A DNA stretch of 64,000 nt from Enterocloster aldenensis (GCF_003434055.1 NZ_QVEX01000017.1:1-64000); one strand, 5' to 3'; shown: positions 44,159 to 51,888, numbered from the stretch's first letter. Notes: a model not told the origin generated them from the sequence alone. A program made the numbers and translations.

Positions 44159-44338
44159 TTAAATATTCAACACATCGAACATATCTCGTTTTTCCGTTAA
44201 GCACTTTCTCAGAAGATTCACATACTCATCATGGTCTGAAATTTCTATCTCGATATCCCCATTTGGGTCATATCCAAATAGTTTCCTATACCCCTCCCTA
44301 AGCCTTAACAATTCTTCACTTTTGGGGCCATAATACAT
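44159..44338 (-). CDS. Small acidic protein coupled to the head-protease gene (59 aa)
   Basis: ATG 44336-44338 overlaps the TAA of the 575-aa gene (TAATG), with GGAGGTGGATACGTA upstream, so translation is coupled. The product (MYYGPKSEELLRLREGYRK, then FGYDPNGDIEIEISDHDEY) is acidic and soluble. Its position directly behind a gene whose C-terminus resembles an effector domain is that of an immunity or inhibitor protein, but nothing in the sequence proves this. The surrounding DNA is AT-rich like the effector-like domain. Confidence 0.7.
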   Translation of the reverse strand: MYYGPKSEELLRLREGYRKLFGYDPNGDIEIEISDHDEYVNLLRKCLTEKRDMFDVLNI

Positions 44339-46065
44339 TACGTATCCACCTCCTTCAAAACGTTCAACACCTTTTCATACGTGCCTGGCAATAAATCCTT
44401 TAACATTTCTAAATCCTTTGGATGGTTCTGGTACAGGGACCTTCCAATCTGGGCCCACGCCTCGCGTTCCACGTTAAGCGGTATATCCCAATATCCCGGT
44501 TTATGATGCCCATATCCCATATCAATCTCACCGTAGGATAAACCATGCAGGATATCAGACAATCCTCGATGCTCCTCTTTTATAACCTTATTCCCCAGCT
44601 CCGTGATTTCAAATTCATCTGGATAAAGTGATTGTATCATACTCTCAATATCATTTCCATATCCAGCAGCCCGATTTATTAACAGTTCTGAATCTGCCTC
44701 CAGGGTATTAAGGAGTACCCGACCTCTTGATATACCGATTCTATCATCCATCTCATGAAACAACTCATGTGCAATGATCCTGTCGTCAGCGGAGCTCCCA
44801 ACCATGACCATCTTTTTCGCTTCATCGTACCGGGAGTTCGGTTTATCCCACTTTCTCAACCCTACCCTGCTTAATGACTTTGAAAGGGTGTTCTTTACAT
44901 TTTCATTAGGGTTGCTCTGGATTCCTTCTTCAAGGTTCTCATTTATGGATACCAATTCAGAATCTGGCTTAGTGAATATACCTTTAATCCTGTCAAATAT
45001 ATCACCTTCATACTTCCTATCCCACTCCTGTTTTTTCAACTTGTACTGCTTTTTATTGTCCTTATCCAAAGAATATTCCGCCAGCCGCCCATACTTCTCC
45101 GCCTGCCTCTTTGCATACTGCTGCTCAGCTTCCTGCTTATTGGCCTGACCGACCGCCTCCAGTTCCTTCTCAGTCCAGGCATCGTCCGTCGTGGAGATGC
45201 CGGGGAAGTAAGTCGTATGGCTGTCCTTGCATCTGGGGTGATACAGTCCGGCCTCAATGGCCTTACTCATTAGGGGATATGGACCGTCTGACTTCTTCCC
45301 GCCAGACCAGACATCATCAATCAGGACTTTGCCTACAAAAGGCAGGCACTTCGGACACGGGTTCCCACGTTTGGCCATGATGACCGTGGTAATTCCCCAT
45401 TCCTGCCGCTTCTCACCCTCGCCCTGTAGATAGGCCCGCTTGGATGCCGTCCGGATGGCCATGTCGGCATAATCTGCCAAGGTGTGGCGGGCACCGTTGG
45501 CATACTCCACACAGTTCAGTCCCTTGGAAAGCATGTCCTTGGTAGCCATATCCACGGCCTTCTCATAAGTGCCTGCGCCGCTGTTTGCATAGACCTGGGC
45601 ATTAAAGATGGCCTTCCGATACTGGTCGTTAGCCATGCGGAGAACTGCGGTCTCAGCCCGCTCCATGTCATTGGTAGTGGCCTTGATAAGCGCTTCCAGC
45701 TTACGGTCATTCAGCCGGAAGAACTCTGCAGTGGCTCCCTTGCTGATTTTCCTGGCCGGAAATCCTTTGCGTATTGCATTCAGAATCTTGATTTCCTGCT
45801 GCATGTTTCCGGTCTGCCTGGCCTGTCTGATAAGCTCACCCATCTCCTTGTTTAAGTCCCGGAACTGCTTTCCATACCGCTTTTGGTTGTCCTTCTTGTA
45901 CTTTTCCAGAGCTTTCATCTGTTCCGTCTGCCACATGGACCACTCAATGCCCTCCTTCGTTTCCTCGGCCCGGTGCCGGTCCATGTTGCGTATCATAGAC
46001 TTGATAAGCTCATCTTCAACGACTCGGAAAGCAGCTCCTATATCATACTCATTCAGGGCAATCAC
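44338..46065 (-). CDS. Phage minor head protein with C-terminal HEXXH domain
   Basis: The 575-aa protein has an N-terminal minor-capsid-2 / SPP1 gp7-like region (residues about 1-310): NEYDIGAAFRVVEDELIKSM, ADYADMAIRTASKRAYLQGE and the Cys/His cluster GNPCPKCLPFVGKVLIDDVW ... YHPRCKDSHTTYFPG. After a charged linker (about 320-400), the C-terminal 170 residues include IIAHELFHEMDDRIG, a zinc-peptidase HEXXH motif. Base composition becomes AT-rich in that part, suggesting a later fusion. The frame opens at GTG 46063-46065 inside the ribosome-binding site GGGAGGTG, so CTG or ATT a few codons on could be the true start. Confidence 0.82.
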   Translation of the reverse strand: MIALNEYDIGAAFRVVEDELIKSMIRNMDRHRAEETKEGIEWSMWQTEQMKALEKYKKDNQKRYGKQFRDLNKEMGELIRQARQTGNMQQEIKILNAIRKGFPARKISKGATAEFFRLNDRKLEALIKATTNDMERAETAVLRMANDQYRKAIFNAQVYANSGAGTYEKAVDMATKDMLSKGLNCVEYANGARHTLADYADMAIRTASKRAYLQGEGEKRQEWGITTVIMAKRGNPCPKCLPFVGKVLIDDVWSGGKKSDGPYPLMSKAIEAGLYHPRCKDSHTTYFPGISTTDDAWTEKELEAVGQANKQEAEQQYAKRQAEKYGRLAEYSLDKDNKKQYKLKKQEWDRKYEGDIFDRIKGIFTKPDSELVSINENLEEGIQSNPNENVKNTLSKSLSRVGLRKWDKPNSRYDEAKKMVMVGSSADDRIIAHELFHEMDDRIGISRGRVLLNTLEADSELLINRAAGYGNDIESMIQSLYPDEFEITELGNKVIKEEHRGLSDILHGLSYGEIDMGYGHHKPGYWDIPLNVEREAWAQIGRSLYQNHPKDLEMLKDLLPGTYEKVLNVLKEVDT

Positions 46066-46283
46066 CTCCCATTTGCGTAGACCTTGTAACCGCCGGCCTT
46101 AAACTGCCGTATCAACGCCTTGAGCTGTGTGACGCTGCTACACCTATCACAGCGCAGCTCCGCATACCCCTGTTTCTCAATGGCGTAGATTCCCAGCGGG
46201 ACCTGTTCCTTTGCCACCTGCAGCAGCCCCTGATACTCCTTCTGGCTCATCTGATATAGGCGGTTCATTACCTTGACTTTCAT
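46062..46283 (-). CDS. Small phage protein with CxxC (73 aa)
   Basis: The protein (VPLGIYAIEKQGYAELRCDR, then CSSVTQLKALIRQFKAGGYK) recurs in Clostridia phages next to portal and minor head genes; function unknown. It starts with GGGAGGGGAACCGT upstream of ATG and overlaps the 3' end of the portal gene by about 107 bases in another frame. A second ATG five codons on is also possible. Confidence 0.68.
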   Translation of the reverse strand: MKVKVMNRLYQMSQKEYQGLLQVAKEQVPLGIYAIEKQGYAELRCDRCSSVTQLKALIRQFKAGGYKVYANGR

Positions 46284-47799
46284 ACGGTTCCCCTCCCTCT
46301 ATGTTCAGCTGAAAGCCACCGGCAGCCGTACTAATCCCGGGTTCCTCCACTTCCGCAATGCCCTGCTCTGCCTTCAGCCGCGCTATCTCCTCCTGTTTCC
46401 ACGCCTCGTCCTTACTGTCCCCATACAGTTCCTCCACCTGGGCCTCAATGCTCATCATGGGAGCACCGGGCCGGGCCTTGGCCAGGGTCTCCACCTGGCT
46501 CTCAAAGGATGGGTTGGCGTACTCGCCGAATGGGATGTCCACCTTAACCTCCTCAACCGGCTGTTTCAGGAGGATGTGATAGGCATTGATTGCCCCGCCG
46601 ACCAGTTCCGGAAGTGTCTCCTGCAGGGCCTCCACGATGGCATTCCGGGTGTATAGGGTGGCCTTCTCCTTCTCGCGCTGGGCTTCGGCGTTATCCAGCT
46701 TTTTTACATCGATGCCCAAAGTGGACGGACTGATGACGCCCTGCAGGCAAAGGTCCAATGCCGTACAGTAGGATGCCAGGTAGCTGTCATGTGGGATGGC
46801 CGGCTGTTCCGTGTTGACCTTGTTATCGGCCTTTTCCGACATATCGTTATCAGACGCAAAATACCGGTTGTCAAATGGATTGGGCCGGATGACCTGACCT
46901 GTCTCCGGGTCATGCGGTACCAGACAGTCCGGTATGTACGTCCTGGCCCTTCCAGCCCTCAGGGCGTCCATCCACTGGGACCAGGCCTCGTCAAAGGCGT
47001 CAAAGCTGTCCAGTTTACCATCAAAGATACTGCCACCGCGTCCCTCATATTTGGTGGACTCATACACCTGCAGCGGCACGGCCAGGATGAGTGTGTCATC
47101 AAACTTCGTGTCCTTGATATCCTTTGTGGCATCGATGGCATCCAGGGATACTTGTGTATCCCCCTTGTATAGCTCATTCTTGATGTAGCCATATCCATAA
47201 TGCTCATACAGGACATACTGCTGATACCCGGATTTGTAGGGGGTCTTGAAAACAACTTCCTTCACCCGGTCCCGGTTCCGGACAATCTCAACCCGCTCCC
47301 CCGGATACCACTCCAGGATTGGATACTCACTGACGGTCGTATCAACCGTGACCTTGAAGGCGCCGTCCCCGATGTACAGGACCTCCTTCAAGGCCTTCTC
47401 CATCTTACGGGTGAACTTATTATCCTTTGCAATGTCCTCCCACAGCTGCCGCTGCTGGTCATTGCCAGCAAAATCAAAATCATTCATGTCATCCAGGACA
47501 ATGCCTGACAGGATGCGGATAATCAGCCCAGGCAGGCCGGTATGTATCTTGCGCATCTCCATACCCGGTGTGCACCTGCTGGCCCAGAACTTGTATCTGT
47601 CTGCATACTCCGGGGTCTGCTGGTACATCTGTTCCAGTTCGTTGCTGTCCCCGCGGTACCAGATGCGGTTCCGGATGGCGTTGGCCTCGAAGTCCAGGAC
47701 CTCGTTAATCTGGATGCTGTTCCCGCTTGCCGGTACCACATTCAGCCAGCTGCGGATCCCCCGCTTGATTGTCTCATTCATGTTGTTCAGCCACCTCAT
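46177..47799 (-). CDS. Phage portal protein
   Basis: The 540-aa protein has the portal architecture: N-terminal region (YQQTPEYADRYKFWASRCTP), central stem and crown (KALKEVLYIGDGAFKVTVDT; GIDVKKLDNAEAQREKEKAT) and a Gly-rich C-terminal tail. It lies between the large terminase and the minor head protein. Its start overlaps the terminase stop (ATGA). Confidence 0.9.
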   Translation of the reverse strand: MRWLNNMNETIKRGIRSWLNVVPASGNSIQINEVLDFEANAIRNRIWYRGDSNELEQMYQQTPEYADRYKFWASRCTPGMEMRKIHTGLPGLIIRILSGIVLDDMNDFDFAGNDQQRQLWEDIAKDNKFTRKMEKALKEVLYIGDGAFKVTVDTTVSEYPILEWYPGERVEIVRNRDRVKEVVFKTPYKSGYQQYVLYEHYGYGYIKNELYKGDTQVSLDAIDATKDIKDTKFDDTLILAVPLQVYESTKYEGRGGSIFDGKLDSFDAFDEAWSQWMDALRAGRARTYIPDCLVPHDPETGQVIRPNPFDNRYFASDNDMSEKADNKVNTEQPAIPHDSYLASYCTALDLCLQGVISPSTLGIDVKKLDNAEAQREKEKATLYTRNAIVEALQETLPELVGGAINAYHILLKQPVEEVKVDIPFGEYANPSFESQVETLAKARPGAPMMSIEAQVEELYGDSKDEAWKQEEIARLKAEQGIAEVEEPGISTAAGGFQLNIEGGEPYESQGNEPPISDEPEGVSGAAAGGKGTGPAGNLRH

Positions 47800-49145
47800 T
47801 TCTTCTCAGCCTCCTCGAATCCAATCAGGTTCCTGTATGGTATCCATGCGTACTGATTGGCATTAATGGTATGGTCATTCCGGTCCTCGGGCTTGTCTTT
47901 CTCATCGTCCCAACTGTACCGGTCCAACTCGGAAAGATGCTCCACACAGGTATCCACCACCAGGTAACACCCCTGTTGTATCCAGCCCAGCTGCAGGTTG
48001 ATACGGTCTATGATTTCCAGCTGCTTGTACGCATCCCAGAAGTTATATAGACAGCCTTTAAGCCGCTTGTATTTGCGTAACTCCGTGATGGTCGCCTGGT
48101 CCGCATTGTCTATGTACACATCCTTCGCGAATCCCCAGTCCCTGCGGCATTGCTCCAGGAAGGCCACAAACTTGACCGCCGTGTCACTGGGGGCCAATGG
48201 GATATCAAGCTTGGCGTTGTTGTAGACCTTCTCAGCCAGGGTGATAAGCTTCCTGTCCTCCGTGATGCCCTGGAATATCATTGCAATGGTATCCGGGGAC
48301 TTGGATGAGTAGGACGTGTCCAAAGCGGCTGTGAACTTCTTGAATTTCAGCACCCTGGCCTGCTGGACTGTGATGACATGCTTGGACCGCTCAAAGTTGG
48401 AAAAAATAAGGCCGGTTGCCTTACCACGCAGACCCTGAATCTTATTCTTCCAGATTTTCGTACCCTTCGGGGTATTCGTCATTATCTGGTCCAGCTTCTC
48501 CTTGGACAATCCCAGGTTATGGACAAAAGAAAAGAACCAGTGTACCCAGCCGGGTTTTGGTTCCTCTTGTAATTCATCCATTATCTCTTTTGGCGTCTCT
48601 GCCTCCCATTCTGGCAGCGGCCTGGAACAGTTGATATAATCCTTGTAGACATCCAGGCCAGGGTCATCCGGATTAAGTGTAGCCATCAGATAATCACTTC
48701 TCATGGCAGCCTCACGGACAAACTCTATATCGGCCGTGTTGATTTCGTCAATATATAGACAGCCGTACTGGCCACCCAGGGCATCCTTCCACTTGCGTTT
48801 ATTGCCATAGCCAACCACGAAAATAATCTTATCGCCGCCGGATGTGTGGAAGAGGATGTGAGGCATGTTATATCCACCGCCGCCGTTGCCCTTGTACTCT
48901 ACCAGTACGCCAAAGTCATCCAGGATGCCCAGGTCCTTCTGGATGATGTTCTTTTCAGCGGCGCCTGTATCATCCGCAGCCAGGATGTGCAGCTTTTTGG
49001 GCGACTCGGCTACCTTGAGCATGAACTTGAACAGCCCCACAGTGGTCTTTCCGGCCGCCGTGGTGCCCTCCAGAAACTCCACAGGGGCATCACAACGGAG
49101 AAATGCCTTGTACTTGTCTGACAATAATAATCTCTCCGCACTCAT
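47796..49145 (-). CDS. Phage terminase large subunit
   Basis: The 449-aa DNA-packaging motor has an N-terminal ATPase with Walker A EGTTAAGKTT (about residue 27), Walker B CLYIDEI (about 130) and a C-terminal nuclease domain (ALDTSYSSKSPDT with the first Asp; DVYIDNADQATITE; SWDDEKDKPEDRNDHTINA). The type is Terminase_3/6-like. It overlaps the small subunit stop by one base. Confidence 0.93.
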   Translation of the reverse strand: MSAERLLLSDKYKAFLRCDAPVEFLEGTTAAGKTTVGLFKFMLKVAESPKKLHILAADDTGAAEKNIIQKDLGILDDFGVLVEYKGNGGGGYNMPHILFHTSGGDKIIFVVGYGNKRKWKDALGGQYGCLYIDEINTADIEFVREAAMRSDYLMATLNPDDPGLDVYKDYINCSRPLPEWEAETPKEIMDELQEEPKPGWVHWFFSFVHNLGLSKEKLDQIMTNTPKGTKIWKNKIQGLRGKATGLIFSNFERSKHVITVQQARVLKFKKFTAALDTSYSSKSPDTIAMIFQGITEDRKLITLAEKVYNNAKLDIPLAPSDTAVKFVAFLEQCRRDWGFAKDVYIDNADQATITELRKYKRLKGCLYNFWDAYKQLEIIDRINLQLGWIQQGCYLVVDTCVEHLSELDRYSWDDEKDKPEDRNDHTINANQYAWIPYRNLIGFEEAEKK

Positions 49146-49687
49146 TAGCCACCACCACGCATCTGCTGGAGCAGGTCATCTAGTTTAGTCTTTTCGGTAT
49201 CCAGTCCACCAGACAGCTCCAGCTTGTCCTTAAACATGCCCAAGTGCCGGCCCAGGAGCTCCAGGGCCTTAAGCTTATCAGACAATTTATATTTTTTGAT
49301 ATATCCAACAAATTCCTTATCCTCTCCAGTCCCCTCATAAACGTCCATTACTTCTAAGCCGGCAATACACGCTGCCGTCTCATTATCCAGACCAGTAATA
49401 TCCAGCGGTTTTCCGCTATCGTCAAACAGCTTCCTGATGTCGAAGAACCCCAATTTCGCCAGTTCCTTAAGAACCATGTCCTGGGTAATCTCTGTACGCT
49501 TCTCGCGTTCCTTCATACGTTCATCAATATAGGACGCTACGTTAGTATTTGTTAGTAATTTACTTCCATTTACCCTTGCGGACTCATCCTTCTTGACCTT
49601 CGGATATGCCACCTTGTAGGCCCTGGTGGCATTAAGGTCAATCAGGTATTCATCAGCAAATATCTTCTGTTTTGGCGTCAATGCCAT
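49145..49687 (-). CDS. Phage terminase small subunit
   Basis: The 180-aa protein (MALTPKQKIFADEYLIDLNA; TRAYKVAYPKVKKDESARVN) has the N-terminal DNA-binding helix-turn-helix of the Terminase_2 family and a C-terminal helical oligomerisation part. It recognises the packaging site. ATG 49685-49687 follows TAGGTGAGCCAG. It starts the late structural operon after a hairpin (49708-49741). Confidence 0.9.
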   Translation of the reverse strand: MALTPKQKIFADEYLIDLNATRAYKVAYPKVKKDESARVNGSKLLTNTNVASYIDERMKEREKRTEITQDMVLKELAKLGFFDIRKLFDDSGKPLDITGLDNETAACIAGLEVMDVYEGTGEDKEFVGYIKKYKLSDKLKALELLGRHLGMFKDKLELSGGLDTEKTKLDDLLQQMRGGG

Positions 49688-49707
49688 CTGGCTCACCTAC
49701 TTTCATA

Positions 49708-49741
49708 CAATAAAATAGCACCTGCTGGTATCAGCAGATGC
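49708..49741 (-). terminator. Terminator-like hairpin before the terminase genes
   Basis: On the minus strand GCATCTGCT-GATACC-AGCAGGTGC is followed by TATTTTATT. It separates the small plus-strand island and cargo genes from the packaging operon; antitermination or a late promoter nearby would be needed for late expression. No clear late promoter was seen. Confidence 0.5.
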
Positions 49742-49770
49742 AATAAACTTATAAAATATCCATATTCCGC

Positions 49771-49799
49771 TTGACTAGCACGCAAATTCGTGCTATAAT
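49771..49799 (+). promoter_or_regulatory. Strong promoter of the 43-aa peptide gene
   Basis: TTGACT (49771-49776) and TATAAT (49794-49799) are exactly 17 bp apart. The spacer contains the inverted repeat AGCACG-CAAATT-CGTGCT, a likely operator. Confidence 0.8.
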
Positions 49800-49828
49800 T
49801 ATATTATCAAAGGAAAGGAGGAACGCAA

Positions 49829-49960
49829 ATGAATGAATCGGTCAGTGAAATAATCAAAGACCTCTCAGAAGCACTACTCGCAATCGTCACCGCCATCTGC
49901 CTGATAGTAAAGACGAAACGAGATAGTAAATCCAAAAGGTCTAAGAAAAAGCGGAAGTAA
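49829..49960 (+). CDS. Small hydrophobic-basic peptide, type I toxin candidate (43 aa)
   Basis: Behind a consensus promoter and AAGGAAAGGAGGAACGCAA lies a 43-codon frame: MNESVSEIIKDLSEALLAIV, then TAICLIVKTKRDSKSKR. One short transmembrane segment (about residues 14-27) is followed by a Lys/Arg-rich tail. This design, size and unit structure resemble small membrane toxins (Fst/TxpA/BsrG-like or holin-like toxins). A terminator follows, and an antisense promoter faces it from 49996-50024. It lies opposite to the late phage genes. Another option is a small holin-type regulator. Confidence 0.65.
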   Translation: MNESVSEIIKDLSEALLAIVTAICLIVKTKRDSKSKRSKKKRK

Positions 49961-49965
49961 GGTTT

Positions 49966-49987
49966 GGGGCTTCGGCCCCTTCCTTCT
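49966..49987 (+). terminator. Terminator of the 43-aa peptide gene
   Basis: GGGGC-TTCG-GCCCC (49966-49979) with the stable UUCG tetraloop is followed by TTCCTTCTT. It lies six bases after the stop codon. Confidence 0.8.
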
Positions 49988-49995
49988 TCACATAT

Positions 49996-50024
49996 AGTAT
50001 ACCACATTCATTTGCTGAAATAAA
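49996..50024 (-). promoter_or_regulatory. Possible antisense promoter facing the peptide gene
   Basis: On the minus strand TATACT (49996-50001) is preceded by TGG, giving an extended -10 (TGGTATACT); the -35 position has a weak TTTATT (50019-50024) at 17 bp. A transcript from here would run through the hairpin and antisense to the 43-aa gene, as an RNA antitoxin would. Confidence 0.45.
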
Positions 50025-50025
50025 T

Positions 50026-50196
50026 ATGAAACTTTACTGTACAATATTGATAGTACTCACTGTACTTTTCCTCTATGAAGGGTTCAACGGTGAATTTGCC
50101 GCACCAACCCTGTTTGATTGGATTAAATGGGCTGCATGGCTTCTCTGCTCCATCACCTACGTCATATGCTCCAGGAGGAACAAACGATGCGATTAA
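50026..50196 (+). CDS. Small two-TM membrane protein (56 aa)
   Basis: The frame MKLYCTILIVLTVLFLYEGF ... LFDWIKWAAWLLCSITYVIC ends in a basic SRRNKRCD tail; it has two hydrophobic segments and would sit in the membrane. The ribosome-binding site is weak. Its last ten bases overlap the start of the Cro-like gene at 50187, so the two form a small plus-strand operon. Function unknown; it could be a toxin-like or superinfection protein. Confidence 0.6.
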   Translation: MKLYCTILIVLTVLFLYEGFNGEFAAPTLFDWIKWAAWLLCSITYVICSRRNKRCD

Positions 50197-50378
50197 AGGA
50201 AATACGAACTGAAAAAGGGTTATCTGTCCCAAAACTTGTTGAACTGTCCGGCGTTCCCCGTCGTACCATCCAGGACCTGGAGGCCCGGGGAGACGGCAGG
50301 GTATCAACGGCAATCAAACTGGCGGATGCTCTGGGCGTCACGCTGGATGAGCTCTGTAGGGATGAGGCGGCCGAATAG
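50187..50378 (+). CDS. Cro/C1-type helix-turn-helix regulator (63 aa)
   Basis: MRLKEIRTEKGLSVPKLVEL, SGVPRRTIQDLEARG and IKLADALGVTLDELCRDE form a complete Xre-type helix-turn-helix with little else. AGGAGGAACAAACG precedes ATG 50187-50189. It overlaps the two-TM gene and converges on the AT-rich cargo pair. It may control the small island. Confidence 0.8.
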   Translation: MRLKEIRTEKGLSVPKLVELSGVPRRTIQDLEARGDGRVSTAIKLADALGVTLDELCRDEAAE

Positions 50379-50439
50379 GCGGCCTTTCCTTTGTTTGTTT
50401 TGGGGTATGAAAAGAGCCGCTCGGAGGTGTCCCCTTTGT

Positions 50440-50892
50440 TCATTCCGGTACCTTGGAATTGAAAATTATTGAAAACAGAAAAAATAAACTAATTATCAAT
50501 GATAACATAGTGGAAAATATTAAAAAAATCACAATTTTCAACAGTATCCGGTTAAAAGTGTTAAAACACATAACTAGTATTCCAAATGATGTTGCTCCAA
50601 AAAGTATTAATGATGTTATTGCATATGAAAACATTATTGTTTTCATATGCCCAGATTTATTTAATAGTTCTAAAAATGGACTATTGCCAATTGCTAATAT
50701 TATTGATAGCGCAGTAACGATGAATCCTAACAAGGTTCCCCATATTCCTAACAAGGTTTTCACTATCTCTACCCAAATTTTACATTCTATTAAATATCCT
50801 ATTGCATCCAATCTTAATAAAATAACATGACTAATTGCGATTGGGAGAATCAACGTTGAAACAAGAATTATAGTTACATCAATTTTCTTCAT
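50440..50892 (-). CDS. Four-TM membrane protein of the cargo pair (150 aa)
   Basis: Starting at ATG 50890-50892 (GGGAGGGGGAGGAAA upstream), the protein begins MKKIDVTIILVSTLILPIAI and has four hydrophobic segments: about residues 5-25, 45-68 (LLGIWGTLLGFIVTALSIIL), 82-105 (FSYAITSLILFGATSFGILV) and 113-140. It has short loops and no known motif. It follows the 310-aa gene directly (24 bp to this start), and both are far more AT-rich than the phage genes around. A soluble protein plus a small multi-TM partner recalls two-gene antiphage systems, but no family can be named. Confidence 0.72.
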   Translation of the reverse strand: MKKIDVTIILVSTLILPIAISHVILLRLDAIGYLIECKIWVEIVKTLLGIWGTLLGFIVTALSIILAIGNSPFLELLNKSGHMKTIMFSYAITSLILFGATSFGILVMCFNTFNRILLKIVIFLIFSTMLSLIISLFFLFSIIFNSKVPE

Positions 50893-50915
50893 TTTTCCTC
50901 CCCCTCCCAAATCCA

Positions 50916-51848
50916 TTAAGTAGGTTTCACAGCTTCTTCATAATAATCAATTATAATTTTATATGCTTCCTTTGAATCAATAACTTTTTTTAAAGTAGGA
51001 ATAATTTCCTGTGTTGTTACTAATTTATCCTCCAACAAATTCACACTGTCTTTCATAATAGAACCCTGACTTACCTCAAAACTTTTTATGAAATCCCGAT
51101 TTTCCCTTATAAAATTTTCCATTTCATCAATTGGAATAGGGCTATCGAAACCTCGTTTTCTTTTTGTTTTTCTTCGCTTTAAAGTAACTTCATAAGTATC
51201 GACCTCTGAAGGCATTCCACTTGCTGCAATAAGAAAAACAGACTTTTTAGCAGCCAACTTTGTTAGTACTTCAGGTGAATTTTGAACAGTTAATTTAAAA
51301 AGACTAAAGGGAACTCCTGTTGATAATTTTTTAATTGCATCGGCATTAAGACGATCTTTACATGATACATAGCTGATTTTTTCATATACTCTTGGCAAAT
51401 ACCATCTAATCGAAGTAGCCCTTGCGCCACTAAAATTAAACTCTGCTCCCATAATTCCACTTTCCGGAAAGATAACACAATGTGTAATTTCTGCTAATGT
51501 AAAATCGTTTTCCAAGTAGTCTGTTATTAGAGACAGAACACCATTTTCTTCAATAAATGGCATTGCGTCCGCCCGGCACCAAACCAACCTAAATCTAATA
51601 GGCTTTTCTTTCTCCACGAAATCAACGATAATATATAATTTGTCTCCACCGGCCATATCTGCTATTAGCTTCTTCCTATCAGCATCATCCTCCGACTCTT
51701 GTAATGTTTTTAAAAAATCAAACATTTTATAAAATATATTCTTCTGATTTTTCATACTAGTTAACGATGATTTGCCTGCTTCATCCTTTTGATTTCGTAA
51801 TAAGGCTACATTATAGTAATAAAAGCTTCTCTTAATAGGTTTTGCCAT
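50916..51848 (-). CDS. Soluble protein of the cargo pair, function unknown (310 aa)
   Basis: The protein begins MAKPIKRSFYYYNVALLRNQ; it has an alpha/beta-looking body (KLYIIVDFVEKEKPIRFRLV; ITHCVIFPESGIMGAEFNFS; TSIRWYLPRVYEKISYVSCK), a basic strip (TLKRRKTKRKRGF) near residue 225 and a helical C-terminus. No signal peptide, TM segment, nuclease or NTPase motif is visible. It has its own extended -10 promoter (51880-51888) and GGGGAGAGCGAT before ATG. With the downstream 4-TM gene it forms an AT-rich unit between late regulator and terminase, a typical place for phage-carried accessory genes. Defence or superinfection exclusion is my inference. Confidence 0.7.
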   Translation of the reverse strand: MAKPIKRSFYYYNVALLRNQKDEAGKSSLTSMKNQKNIFYKMFDFLKTLQESEDDADRKKLIADMAGGDKLYIIVDFVEKEKPIRFRLVWCRADAMPFIEENGVLSLITDYLENDFTLAEITHCVIFPESGIMGAEFNFSGARATSIRWYLPRVYEKISYVSCKDRLNADAIKKLSTGVPFSLFKLTVQNSPEVLTKLAAKKSVFLIAASGMPSEVDTYEVTLKRRKTKRKRGFDSPIPIDEMENFIRENRDFIKSFEVSQGSIMKDSVNLLEDKLVTTQEIIPTLKKVIDSKEAYKIIIDYYEEAVKPT

Positions 51849-51879
51849 ATCGCTCTCCCCAATTCGACGTTTTTCTTAC

Positions 51880-51888
51880 ATTATATCA
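51880..51888 (-). promoter_or_regulatory. Extended -10 promoter of the cargo operon
   Basis: On the minus strand TGATATAAT (TG at 51887-51888, TATAAT at 51880-51885) forms an extended -10 about 35 bp before the 310-aa gene. The -35 position is poor (TATTCT). It allows expression in the lysogen independently of phage early or late transcription. Confidence 0.55.

Noticed and set aside
49807..50007. Minus-strand 66-codon frame opposite the 43-aa peptide
   Set aside because: It has no ribosome-binding site and overlaps a better-supported plus-strand unit and its terminator; if transcribed, the region is more likely an antisense RNA.
50440..51848. Direct assignment of the cargo pair as Kiwa (KwaA-KwaB)
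   Set aside because: Only the general layout (soluble protein plus small multi-TM protein) agrees; I cannot recognise the DUF4868 sequence features by eye, so no name is given.
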